DNA of 64,000 bases. It comes from Anagrus nilaparvatae (taxonomy: Eukaryota; Arthropoda; Insecta; Hymenoptera; Mymaridae). Positions 1 to 12,100 of the stretch are shown here, one piece after another. The position numbers were made by a program, and so were the translations under genes. The DNA lies in the NCBI GenBank assembly GCA_022575985.1, contig JAKSXM010000272.1, forward strand, positions 6,448,001 through 6,512,000. Direction: 5' to 3'. The notes below the pieces were generated by a model, which did not search any database, had not been told where the DNA came from, and saw only the letters and a list, made by a program, of their open reading frames with translations. Numbering within the stretch: position 1 is the stretch's first letter; each line of letters opens with the position of its first letter.

Positions 1-381
1 TAAAATATATCAGTTAAAAAAGAAATGAATTTCTGCAGAAATTATAAGAAAAACTACTCAATTCATTATGTTTTTAACTGATGTATTTTTTGTTTTATAT
101 TAATCTTCAAATTTTGAAAAAATCCCTCCTTGCCCTTTAATTTACCATTTTTGTATTAAATAAAATTAATTTAATGTTGTCAATAATTATGCATTATTTA
201 TGTAGATTTTATTAAACACACAAATGCTATGCTGCTAAAAGTAATTCCTGTAAATTTTCGAAAATAATAGTTATACAACTATACTTTACAACTTTTGTAA
301 AGTTTACAACAATAGTTTACAACTTTTTTTGTGAATTTTCAATACTTTTTTCGAAAATAAATTAATTTTTTGCAAATAACC
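1..381. other. AT-rich stretch, no gene seen
   Basis: No open frame of coding character. From about 285 to 340 there are repeated short runs of the type TTTACAACTTTT, similar to the filler inside the element at 15531-15964, so this may be decayed transposon DNA. Confidence 0.5.
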
Positions 382-718
382 TACACTGAAATTCTTTTTG
401 GCTTTCTGATCACTTGAATAGTGTGTTAAAGCTCCAAATCCTTAGCTTGCTTCATAAATTTTTCGGGGCGTATAGCCCCAAATTTGAGAACTCTATAACA
501 CGAAATTAGGCTCACGATTAATTCTTTATATTTATTTTGAAATTTTTTTTGGATTTTAGGTTATAAAAAAAGTAAAAACAAAAGAAAATGATTATTAAAG
601 GCAAATAGACATTTATTTTGGGCCACTACTCCCAGAAATTCGGCTTTAAAATCAACAAATAATCAATAAGTAACGACTTAATACAACTGGTAAAAAAGCC
701 AAAAAGATTTTCAGTGTA
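382..718. repeat. MITE with CACTG...CAGTG ends
   Basis: A non-autonomous element of about 337 bp. The two ends are inverted copies: TACACTGAAATTCTTTTTGG at 382-401 and its near-reverse-complement at 694-718, with about 23 of 25 positions matching. Both ends sit next to TA, consistent with a TA target duplication (or with TA being part of the inverted repeat). It has no coding capacity. The CACTG(A/T)AAAA end recurs at several other places in this window. Superfamily not assigned; TA duplication would suggest a Tc1/mariner-like mobiliser. Confidence 0.7.
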
Positions 719-1128
719 TTTTTGTAAAAATTTACAGAAATTAATTGTTAATATGAATCTGAAAAAATCTTAATGCAAGGTTGAAGCTATAAAAAAACTT
801 AAAAGCCTTATTTTACGTAATTAAGGAAGTGCAGGTATCCGTATTATCGGATAATCCACTCAATAATTTTTGTTTTAAAATTTTGTTTGAATTTATTTAG
901 GTTTAAAGTAACTCAAAAATATAACGTAAGTTTGAGTTCGCGCGCAAAATTGGACAAAAAATATATTTAGAGATGGGATTTCGAGAAAATTTTTTTTTTA
1001 CATATTTTTGAGACATACATATATAAAGAGATTTATGGAGAAAAAAAATTTTTGATTTAAAAAAAAACCAAAAATGTCCTTATAAAATATTTATTAAAAA
1101 AGTCAAGCATAATTCTTAAACAATGTAT
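719..1128. other. Intergenic, nothing recognised
   Basis: AT-rich DNA with homopolymer A and T runs; no gene, RNA or repeat boundary seen. Confidence 0.5.
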
Positions 1129-1863
1129 TTAAGGGTACCTTCTGCCAGTTTTGAGTAAAAATGACGTTATTTTTCAGATTAATTTTCTCAGAAAGATTAT
1201 TGCATGTAAAAAAGATTTTTTTATAGCTGTTTTATACACTTATAATGAACACAAAAAAATTTTTTTTTTTTATTTTCTATTTTTTTACATATCAGGAGAT
1301 GGCGCTGAAATTGGTGCCTAAAAAAAAAGTTGCTAATTGGCCCGCATCATAACTCGGTTTAGAATCGTCTGAAATCAAAAAAAAAAAAACACCATAAAGT
1401 ACATGAGTTTTTGAGAATCTTAACCTACAATCAATGAAAAATATTAAAAATTAAAAAAGTTATGAAGGTAAATAGAAAAAAGTCGAAATTTGACCTATTT
1501 TTAGGCTCGAAACGGGGGCCTAGAGACCAAAATAATCATCCGATCAGGTTCATTGTAGGTTAAGATTCGCGGAATTGGATAACAAATTGATTAAAAAAAA
1601 AAAAATTGAAATCGGACTAATAGTTTTTTTTTTTATCGTGCGGGCCATTTTCAAAAAGTTCGTTTCGAGAAAAACGCGTTTAAAGTTTGGGATCTTGTAT
1701 TCTTGCTTACTGATAATTTAACTTTTAGGCGCTGTCGTTTCTTTATTATTTGCGGGATTCATTTAAAATTTTTTTCTCATATTCTTGAATACTTTTTGAA
1801 CACTAATCAATTAAAAAAAAAAAATCGATTTTGAATTTCAAAACTGGCAGAAGGTACCCTTAA
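1129..1863. mobile_element. piggyBac-type MITE with TTAA flanks
   Basis: A 25-bp perfect terminal inverted repeat is present at 1130-1154 and 1838-1862 (outer part TAAGGGTACCTTCTGCC). Each end abuts TTAA (1129-1132 and 1860-1863), the target duplication typical of piggyBac elements. The interior is AT-rich and has no transposase. It also folds back on itself: AATCTTAACCTACAATCA near 1417-1434 faces its complement near 1551-1568, and a GGCCCGCA motif near 1340 faces its complement near 1645. I therefore read it as a non-autonomous, long-hairpin MITE moved by a piggyBac-type transposase encoded elsewhere. Confidence 0.8.
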
Positions 1864-3142
1864 GGTAAAATTATTTAATATCAAAAAAATATAGAAAAAA
1901 AGAAATTTTATAGAATATCTAATCTGATATGTTTTTCGGTTTACTCAAATATATTGAAGTGTTATATTGAAACAGATTATTTTCTTGACAGAGAGCAAAT
2001 CTATTAAAAAGATACTTTGAAAGCTAAATCTCATCTTATAGAAATAATCTTACCCGGGTGTTATTTGCTACTTTAGTTATTCAATCGCTACAAATTATTG
2101 AAAATGTAAGTTAAGTAACCTGACAGTGTTTGATGTGGGTTAATCCGTTTAAAAACTTGGATAAATAGATTTAAAAGAAATAATTTGACCGACATTAAAA
2201 AGATTTGTTGAGCTATTGCAAAAAATATTTAAAACGAAACAAAAAGTAGTAAACTAAAAATTTAATGAATTTTTGTTTAGCATACATGAAAAACATATGA
2301 TAAGAAATCAGTCATTTATAAAAAATGTATAATATGTGAATAGAGAAGAGAAGAAAAAGCTAAAGCGCTTAGAGAGAGACGTATAAGCAAAAGTCTATCA
2401 TCCTAAATATAATATTTAAAAGCAAAAAGCAACTCTAAAAATAAGCGAAGCATATGAAACATACTTGGTATTTTCTAGTACTACCACCCCTTATTAATAC
2501 CTAAACCGCTATACCAACAACCACCAGTTATAATATATCCCCGCGGAACTTAATGAATTCTTTAGCAAGATCAAAAAGAAAAGCCGCGATATAATATTTT
2601 TCGATACGTGTATAGAGAAACCGCGAAAGTCTGAAGGGTATTTTAAAACTCTAATATTAAATACTGGAGTTAGATTTGGAAATATTATATTTAATATAAA
2701 AGTACCTTTATAAGAGTTGAAACAAGAAAAGGCTGCATAACTCGCTCTATAATGAAAAAGAAAAAATAAACTTCTCTATGTATTTAATGCACTTGTGATA
2801 GCAAAGAAGGTGAAATTGAACGACGATTTTCTTGCTAGGTTTAACAACAAAGTATATATGCTTTGATTATTATACATATATATTTCTTTAATTTTCATCC
2901 ACATATTTCACTACACTCTTGTTAACTCATAATGACTCTTCTAACTCTTTCTTGTATTTTTTATTATTTATACTTTACTTAACAATATACAAATGTACAC
3001 CTTTAACGAAAACATCGGTATAGACGGAATACTTGAAAATTATTTTTCTTGTATTTTTCTATTTTACTTATTCATTTTTTGTTTTATTGCAAATAGCAGT
3101 TAATTTTTTTTAACTAAAATTTAATAATTAAAATGACGTGTA
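1864..3142. other. Intergenic, no gene
   Basis: No coding frame is seen. An AACCTGACAGTGT motif at about 2118 matches the end of the small foldback at 3143-3244 and could be a remnant of the same family. The rest is simple AT-rich DNA with short purine runs. Confidence 0.5.
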
Positions 3143-3244
3143 CACTGTCAGGTTGCTGTGCTTAAATTTTGCCTAAATTTATGTGAATTTTTAAGAATGA
3201 TCTTAGATATTTTAGCAAAATTCAAGCATAGCTACCTGACAGGG
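3143..3244. repeat. Small foldback (about 100 bp)
   Basis: CACTGTCAGGTTGCTGTGCT starting at 3143 faces a near-complement ending at 3244 (CAAGCATAGCTACCTGACAG). The arms are about 29-30 bp with a few mismatches around a loop of about 40 bp. It looks like a very short inverted-repeat element; nothing is encoded. Confidence 0.6.
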
Positions 3245-3341
3245 TAAATATTTATCCGAGAAAACGTATGTTATGTTAACTTTAATCCGTTACTTTTTCA
3301 GGTATAGTAATTTTTTTGTTAAGCGTTTTAAATAAGAAAGG

Positions 3342-3415
3342 TCTCAATCCACGCTCAACCTCTTTTGTTTAAGCGTGGATTTAGCCAAAAAGGTTTAATT
3401 TGACTCAATCCACGC
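3342..3415. repeat. Short direct and inverted repeat
   Basis: CAATCCACGCT occurs at about 3347 and again at about 3403 in the same direction, with its complement AGCGTGGAT between them at about 3373. This gives a small hairpin plus a direct copy. Function unknown. Confidence 0.6.
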
Positions 3416-3479
3416 TTTAAATATCTAAAATTTGTTTCAAATATAAAAAAAATTTAAATAATTGTGTCATAATTTTTCG

Positions 3480-4160
3480 GAGTTTTCATTCGAATCCGGT
3501 GACAAGTAAGCTTCTCCCAAAAATTCTGTTGCTTTTGGGTTATATTTTTTCACTAGGGAATATTATTGAAATTTTATATTTATCTAACTTTAGATTAAAA
3601 TTTTTTTATCGGTCAAATGAAGCTGAATAAATGAAACTTGAAAATAAAGTACGCAATTTTCTAACACTTTTCAAAATTCCCGAGCTGTTTTTCATTAACC
3701 TTTTTTAAAGGCAAAAATTCGATTTTCAATTTTTTTTTTTTATTACTGGATCCGGTACAAAAATTTAAAAAAAATTTTGTGTCAAAAATAAGATAATTCT
3801 GTTATTTTTTCAATTTTTGGAAGTTCTAGTTTTCAGATGCAAGTACTAGAAACCCTGTTAATAATTTTATTTATGAACGTAATACTTAAATTTTTTACGA
3901 GATTTTTTACATGGAGGTACTAGTTTTAGGAAAATCGTTATTCATAAATTTCTTGGATCTGGATCTGAGATCTAAATTTTTGAAAATTTTTGATTCCAAA
4001 TTTTTTTTGTTAAAAATTTAAAAATTTTTTATTACTTGTTTTAATTTTTGATGTCATCTGAGATACTTAATTTGTAAAAAATTTTTTTCTAAAAATTATT
4101 TTAGTCGAAAAGTAAATTATTATTTTTTTTTTATTTTTGGACGTAGTATATAATTGCTTT
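3480..4160 (-). repeat. Diverged copy of the 62.6-kb satellite family
   Basis: Read on the minus strand, parts of this stretch resemble the tandem units at 62628-63490: a GTAATACTTAAATTT segment near 3880, then TGGAGGTACTAGTTTTAGGA at about 3913. The same segment order appears near 17468. The match is degenerate and judged by eye. No gene is present. Confidence 0.4.
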
Positions 4161-4287
4161 CCATTAATTTAGTCCGAATTTTAGGAAATATTTCTCTATT
4201 CTTTGTGGAAACTCAGTGTCAATGGTGTTGCATTGTCTTTTTTGGGCCATCTGGTACATATCTTGCATATATTTTACGCCCCTCCTA

Positions 4288-4342
4288 TACACTGTAAAAA
4301 ATCTTCTTTTGATACTTTCTACAGTGTTTACAGTGTTATTTC
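4288..4342. repeat. Remnant of a CACTG-ended element
   Basis: TACACTGTAAAAAATC at 4288 is followed within 35 bases by CTACAGTG and a second ACAGTGTTA. Both ends of the element family are present but almost nothing lies between them, so this is probably an internal-deletion derivative. Confidence 0.45.
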
Positions 4343-7300
4343 CTTAAATTTGTTTTCATTAATTTGTCAAATATAAAATATTATAGGTTAATTAGATTTT
4401 TATTCTATATTAAAAGATTGGGACATTAGAAAAAAGAGAGATAAAAAGAAAGTAAAAGTCTTAAAAGCAAACATAAATAACCCAACTAAAGTGCATTTGG
4501 CCATCAAATAACATTGGCAGTATTAAAGCTATAATACAATCTATATGTATGGTCATAGCGTAGACTCGGAGCTAATATATAAAAAGGGGGAAAGAGTGAT
4601 TTTTTTCCCTTATATTTTCTTTTAGATATTATAGGTTATATAAGCCGTCACATCGAACTACTAACTTGTAATCAAAATTACCTATATAAACCTTGCCGTA
4701 AATTTTATATACTTTGAGTTGTAGGAGTCTTAAAGTGAGCTTAAAAATATACGATATCATTTTATTGGATTTTTCTTTACGGTGCGACACTAAAGATATT
4801 TAAGGATTAAATATTTTTTCAAAACTTTTAAATTAAATAATTAGATTTTTTTTGAAATAGAAATTCCAATATCGTTAATAGAATCTTGTTTCGTCATTCA
4901 CTTAAGTAAATTGTAGTTTTAGTTTAATTCATTGCGTAAATATTGGAAAGCTTAAATACATGGAGTTTTGATAAGGTTTTAATAAGATAAAAAGAGATGA
5001 GAGTATTATAGGTTATATATTGTGTGACAACAACGATATTTCCAATTAAGTTTCCGATCTTCTTCTCTTGAAATTGTCGGTAAGGTATTTCTAGATAGGA
5101 AGGACATTGATACTTTCACGGATTATAAGGAGAATATAAGCAAGGCAATATAGACAAGGCTAACTATTAATACTATATAGATGATTTTCTAGAGATTCTA
5201 CTATTAAAATAGGGGAAGAAACTCAATATCTTGCCAATATCGGTATTAAAAGGGCAATACAGACCATAGCAATATAAACGTTTATTATGTTTTTCTCTCC
5301 TCTCCTCTCTCTCTCTCCGAGATTTACTTTATCAGTTATGTCTTTTCTTGCTTCCATCTAAAATATCATTTTCATTTTGTATTATAAATATTTCTCGAGC
5401 TTTTAATGCAATTATAAATAAATGAAAACTGCTTTTATTTTTTCTTTTTGTCCTTTTTCTTATTTTATTAGACAAAATGAAATAGAGAGAAAGAAAAACT
5501 AAAGTAAAAACTTTTCATAAAAGATATCACCAGACAGCAGCAGTAACAGCAATTACAAGACGACCAAGAGTTATTGAAAAGATCCCTAAGGATTCTCTAT
5601 TTGGACACTATGAGCCACATTTTATGATTCCCACAACTAATGAACACTGATTCCCATTTGTTCTTTACCAAACAAATAAACAAACACACATACTTTCAAA
5701 AACTCTCTAAGTAAATGATTTGTTTTCTTCAAATATCAGTTTTTCTCGTTGTCCTACTTTTAGAATTTTCTATATATATAGAAAAGGAGACGTGATTCTC
5801 CTACTAAATTGGCTTTTATTTTTTTATCAGGTTATTGGACTTTACGAGGCTACTTTACGAGATATTATTTTCTTTCAATACTTCGTTATATTTAGAAGAT
5901 TTTCTAGGATTTTCTATATATGATTTTGGAAATACAATTTATGGATTTTTTATATGTTTATGGTACACTTTTTTTTTTATTCGCTATACGTGTTTACACC
6001 AATATGGATAATAAATAATTTATGTTTTTTTATATAAAAAAAATATACTAAGATCAATGTTACTTAGTTACAAATTTTAGGTATCTACTTTTTTTTGGCA
6101 CATAAAAGAAAATCTCTTTATATTTTTTATTAGCTGTTTTTTTTTAATACTCAGCAGGAATTTAATGTATTTTCCACTGCCGTGAATTCCTAAAAGTTGA
6201 AAATTAGAGTGAAAATAAAAAAGATTTTATTCAAATATATAAAAAATTTGATAGTTCTGCAGCCTATAATTAGCTTCTTTTGCATATTAGTTGCAGAAAA
6301 AAACATTAGTATAAAAATAAATTTTCAGACTATGAAAGAAATTTTATTAGAAATAAATAAAACTACAAATTTTAGAGGCTGAAGGAAACTGAGCTAAAGT
6401 AGTATTAAGCTAAACGATAGTTGAATACTATATTGTGCAAAAATTAATAGCTGATAGAATAAATTAAATTTTAATTAAATTTAGACTTTTATATTTAGAT
6501 ACGCAAGAATTCCAATTTATTTTTGAAGTTTTTGAAAAATTGAAGTATTTTCATAAATTGCAATTTATTAAAGCAGGCCAAGCAAATACGGAAATTGCAT
6601 TCCATCGCTTTTTAAATATTTGGTGAAGTTTTAAAAGAAATTTTATAAAAATAATATTTCTTTGTAAACTTTTCGTAATTGTAATTTAATACTATTATTT
6701 GCATTTAGTTAATACTGAATTTCCTTCAAAAGAAAATTAGTTAATATAATTAAAATAAAGAGTGGAGCCTTTCATCGTAAGCAATCGCAGTAAACATATA
6801 AAGAGTAAATCAAAAACTTTTGTACAAATTTAAATTTGATAGCACTTGTATAATTTTCGATTAGTTTTATACATGTGCATGTGTACATTTGATTAAGTTT
6901 AGGAAGTAGTATGTGTAATATTTATTAGTTTGTCTATACATATTTATTACACATATAGGAAAAGCTAATAGTAGAAAATGAAGAAAATTCTCTTGCATCT
7001 AAGTGTAACAACTCGTTTTGAGTTTCCTCTTTACCAATTTTCCTTCTCAAAGCTTCATCGCCTTTGATCAGCTTTTTCACAGACAGAGACTAATATAATG
7101 TCTCCAATTTTGACGCGAGAGATGCTTTTTCGTTTATACACCTTTTTTTTTCTTTTTCTAGTTACTTGCTTTTTTTTCATTCATTTTTTTCTTTTGACCT
7201 TATAAAACACTGATGTACTGTATAATACGAGTATATTGCAATCATACAATTTTTATTATTTTTTTTTTGAATAGAAACGAAATTATTTGAAAAAAATAAT

Positions 7301-8185
7301 ATTTTGATTAAAAGTAAAAGTAAACGTAAATAAAACAATTTGATAAATTAATTTAATGTTTTTGTACATAACCCATGTTGTTTTATACGTAAATTCAATA
7401 TAATGTACATAAGTAATTCCAATATGTTTTTGCTTGATACAAGAAGATATATATCCAAACCTAAAACTACAAGATATATAAATTGATGAAAAGGATCTCT
7501 TGTTAATTGGGAATACTGATGTCTGCATGTGTAGAATTTATAGGAAGAGCTCTGTACAATACTTAATTCATATACCAATCGATTCCGTTTTTACTCTATT
7601 TCTATTTTCTATTTAGAATTTAGCAATACACTTAAAGAAAAACGCGATTATAAGTTGCTTTATTTGAAATTTCAAACGAATGCATTAATTTCCAAGCAGA
7701 GTATAGTTTTTAGGGTTAAGCTTCTGATTTGCTATACATTATATCACTCAAAAAATATTATTTACATAATTAGTATAAATAATTTATTAATAACAAAACT
7801 TTTAATTTCAAGCGAGTTTTCGATCCTGCTTGAAATTTCAAGCAAAGCAACCAACCCTTTTTCTTTATAAAAATAATAAATTTGTATTTGTATTAAAATA
7901 TTCATATATGTATGATGCCTAAAATTTTAATCAAGGTTGTGTAAAACTTCAGTCAAATGCTTTTGCGGTTGTTTTTGTCAAGAAAGATGAGAAGCAATCT
8001 ACTACAGGTTTTTGGGTCGCTGATTCTGAAATTCGAGGTTTTTTTCATGCGACATTTGTTTAACATCTAAGTTTGCAAAAAATGCCTTTTTAAAATATTT
8101 TTTTCAATACTAACAAACCGTAACGAGATTTAGTTCATTGCACAAATATAATTATAAATTTAAAGGTCTCTTCTGGTTATCCGTA
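4343..8185. other. Long intergenic stretch without a supported gene
   Basis: Several open frames of 60-80 codons exist (for example near 5720-5923 and 7283-7578), but they are rich in I, F, Y and K, lack recognisable domains and fit chance in AT-rich DNA. A pyrimidine run lies near 5296-5315. At about 8004-8022 the sequence GGTTTTTGGGTCGCTGATT matches a piece near 63758 and marks a dispersed repeat. Confidence 0.5.
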
Positions 8186-8458
8186 CTGGATTTTCTGTTG
8201 TAGATTTGGGAATCCCAGTTGTGTTACCCGAAATTTTTTTTTCATTTAAATTGTTTTAAATGACTCAAAATCTAAAACAAAAAGTTAAACATTCTTTTTT
8301 AGAGCAAATATTTTTTTTAAATCACATCATGCCACCGTGATTGAATTTTAAATAAGAAAAAATCAATTCTATAAATTTTTACTCACGTTTCAAGCAAATC
8401 GTAATCGTTTAAACGAAAAAACAGTTCTTTGGCTACAACTGTTTTTTTTTTCAGTTTA
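8186..8458. repeat. Decayed MITE, same family as 39865-40158
   Basis: The right part (CGTTTCAAGCAAATCGTAAT near 8390, then GGCTACAACTG, a T run and CAGT) aligns with the right end of the element at 39865-40158. The left part (GTGTTACCCG, a T run, then AAATGACTC) aligns with that element's left half. The terminal CACTG is mutated on the left. No coding content. Confidence 0.5.
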
Positions 8459-9199
8459 GTTTTGACACTATTTAAAAAATAATAATTAGCTTTTCTTAAA
8501 ATATGTATCTTCAAAGACTTAAAAAAAAAGAATGAATGATTTTTTACATTATTGTAATTAAATCAATTTTCATCCACCTGGATTCAGCTTTCGTCATGTA
8601 CGCCAAATATTTTGTAAATTCTAAGGATAATAAATGCCTTGGTTAAACTATACCAGGCACTTGTTGGTGTCAAAATTTTTGCACCTCTGATGCCTATAAT
8701 AATCTCGTCAATTATGAAACCTTTACGACAAAATCTGTATTTATCTCTCAATACAATGATTTTGCCTCTTGTTTAGTTTCATATTAAAATACTTTTAAAT
8801 TAAAATTTTATTTATTTCTTTGTTGTAATAAAATAATTTTTTGAAATAAGTATTTGTATAAACACCCTGTACATGTAAATATTTATTTGTTTGTTTTTTT
8901 ATGAATATCAGGTTAAGTTGTTTATAACCCCTTTTCATTAAAATTTTCTGCTAAAATAATGTGATGAATTTTATTTTTTTATTAATTTTATTCATCCAAA
9001 AAGTTTTTTTTTAATTTAAATAAAAAATGTAAAAATATTGTTTAAAAGTGAAATTTAATTTTCAAAATTTTAAAGGCCGCGAATTTTAAATTACAAATAA
9101 TTTAAAAATACGTGTTTTAGTTTATTATTTTTTTATTATTTTTTTCCAAAAGGTTATGTTTTAATTTTGTGTGTTTTAGTTAAATTAAAATTTTTAAAA
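8459..9199. other. Region upstream of the kinesin gene
   Basis: Very AT-rich. It presumably holds the promoter and 5' untranslated region of the kinesin gene, but no TATA box or initiator can be singled out. A minus-strand open stretch at about 8598-8776 was considered and not called. Confidence 0.4.
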
Positions 9200-12100
9200 A
9201 TGTTTTGTGAAAAAGATACAGAACCCGATGAAGAATCAACAATAAGATGTGATTCAGCACGTAGCAGTACATCGTTGTATCAAAAAACTCAAGTTTATTT
9301 AAGAGTACGTGAAATTCCATTAACTGTAATAAATTCAAAAAATAGTAACGTTTACGCGATACAAGATGATTCACAAACACTATTGGTTAAAGATTTTAAT
9401 ACAAATGAAGTAGCAAAACGTTCGGTATTTTCAAAACCAGTAGATGATCCAGCTAAGAAAACTTATAAATTTACTCATATATTTTCATCAAACGTAACCC
9501 AAAATGAATTTTTTAATAATTCAATAAAAGACAATTTAATTGATTTTTTAAATAACAATCAAAATTTAACATTTTTAACCTATGGCACAGCTGATTCTGG
9601 TAAAACATACACAATGTTTGGTAAATTAGACGAACCTGGTATTATACCAAGATCAATAGCATTTATTTTTTCATCAATAACTTGCACATTAGAACCCTGG
9701 TATAAGCCAATTAATTACAATCAAATAACTAAACTAAATAAAATTAACAGCACATTAGAGTACGAGACAAGAGAAAATTTTTTACAAATGAGATTATTAA
9801 ATGAAAATAGAATTATTTTTGAAAATTCCTTTGAAAATTTATTAGAAGAAAATTGTCATCAAAATTTAAATGATTCAATGTATTCTGCATGGATAACATT
9901 TATTGAAATTTATAATGATACGATTTATGATTTATTAAAATCCGACGAAAATGGTAAAAATATTAGCTTAAAAATAGCTGAAGATAAAAATGGTCATATT
10001 TTTATACAAGGTATTAATAGTATATGTGTTAATACTGGCCTACAAGCTTATGAAGTATTACTTGCTGGACAGCAAAAGCTTACTACATTCAATGATCTTA
10101 ACTACAAGAGTTCAAAATCACATTCAATTTTTACTATTAAATTATTAAAGCACGATAAAGATTTAGCTCCTGAAAATGTCGAGGTAATAATGGTTAAAAA
10201 ATATAATTAATCTTTAAAAAAAATTTAAATTAAATTACTTTTAAAAAAAATTCTTTTATTCCAAATTACTACTTTTTGCTTTACAGACTAGTACCTTAAC
10301 ATTTTGTGATCTGGCAGGTGTTGGTCGTATAGGAAGGCAAGATTTAAGAGAGAAAGTAAAAGAATCAAAATATATAAATCAAAGTCTATTGGCATTTGGA
10401 AAATGTTTAAAAAATATAACTGAAAATTTAATGACTGGTTCATTCAGGGAATCAAAATTAACAAGATTATTTCAAAATTCATTTTGTGGTAACGAAAAAA
10501 TAATATTTTTAATAAATATTAATCCTGGTCTAGAAGTTTATGGTGAAACGAAAAGTGTATTAAATTTATCAAAAACAGCAATGAGATTAACAACTGAAAA
10601 TATAAATAATTATTTTTATTCCAATTATTCATCTGATTTAAATAGTTCTAGAACTCATACTACTTTGTCATCAAGACCTGTAAGTGCCTTCACTGATATT
10701 TACACCGAAGGACTGTTAAATAAAAATGAAGAATTACTCAATATGATTGATGATTTAAAAAAAGAATTATTTACAAAAGAAAAAGAATTAGTTGAATTTT
10801 ATACGAAAAAATTTCATGAAATTGATGATAATTGGAAAAAGAATTTTTTAATTATTGAAGAAAGAAATAAAAAGCTGCTGCATGAGTCAGTACAAAAAGC
10901 TGAAGATTACTTTAAGCAAGAATTAGAAATGGAAAGAAAACGTAAAAATAGAAGAATTGAATGTGGGGATTACGAAGATGATTATTATGAAGACTTTCAA
11001 AATCTTCAAAAAGAAAATTTACAGCTGAAATCAGAACTTGATTTATGTAAAGAATCATTGGAAATAACAGAGAGTAAAAAGGAAGAAATATTTTCAGAAC
11101 TCGAATCTTGTAAAAATTTATTAGAATTAACAGAGAAAAATAAAGAAAAAATAAAATTGGAGTTTGAATCTTGTAAAAAATCATTAGAACTGTTAGAAAT
11201 TAATAATGAAAAGCTTAAATGTGAATTTGACTCATGTAAAGAAGCATTCGAGACATTAGAAAGAACAAATGGTAGGCTTGAATCAGAACTTGAATTATGT
11301 GACGAAACTTTAAAATCATCAGAAACGGACAAAGAAAAACTTAAATCAGAGCTTGAGTCATGTAAAGCAAACTTGAAATTATCAGAAAGAAATAAAGCAA
11401 GGTTTAAATCGGAACTTGAATCTTTTAAGGAAAATTTGAAATCATCAGAAATGGATAAGGAAAAGCTAAAATCAGAATTGGAGTCATGTAAAGACATGTT
11501 AAAATCGTCAGAGAGAAATAAGGGAAAGCTCAAGTCAGAATTAGATTCATGTAAAGAAACTTTAAAATCTACAGAAATCAATAAAAATAAGCTGAAATCA
11601 GAACTTGAAACATGCAAAGAAGCATTAAAATCATTAGAAAGCAACAAACAAAAGATTAGTTCAGAATTTTCTGTATGTAAGGAAACCTTAAGATTGTCTG
11701 AGAATAAGAGAGAAAAGATAAATTTAGAGCTTGAATTTTGTAAAGAAAGCTTAAAATTATCAGAGAATAATAATGAGAAGCTTAAATCAGAACTAGAAGA
11801 ATGTCAAAAATTATTGAAAACATTAGAATTAAATAAAGAACAGATTAAATCAGAAGTTGAATCGTACAAGGAAGAAATAAAATTATCAGAAAATGTTCTA
11901 TTAGAACTTGATACATACAAACAAACTTTAGAATTAACACAAAGCATTAAAGATAAGCTTAAATCAGAACTAGAATCATATAAAGAACTCGTGAAGTTGA
12001 CTGAAAATAATAAGGAAGAAATAAAATTAGAACTTGATTCATGTAAGAAAACTTTAAAATTGACAAAAAATCATAAAGAAAAGTTAGAAGCAGAGCTTTT

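Noticed and set aside
3480..3500. TTCGAATCC motif resembling a tRNA T-arm
   Set aside because: No matching acceptor, D or anticodon stems around it.
5720..7870. Several open frames of 60-80 codons on both strands
   Set aside because: Composition is dominated by I, F, Y, K and L, frames overlap on opposite strands, and there is no domain, signal or splice context; expected by chance in DNA this AT-rich.
8598..8776. Minus-strand open stretch of about 59 codons with balanced composition (for example RDKYRFCRKGF)
   Set aside because: No start codon, no clear splice borders and no family recognised; too short to support as a gene, though it could be a transposon fragment.
9167..9199. Possible earlier start of the kinesin frame
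   Set aside because: The upstream codon is TTG, not ATG; the first ATG is at 9200 with an A-rich context.
11006..11647. Minus-strand 213-codon open frame rich in Ser, Phe and Asp
   Set aside because: It is the antisense shadow of the tandem coiled-coil repeats of the kinesin.
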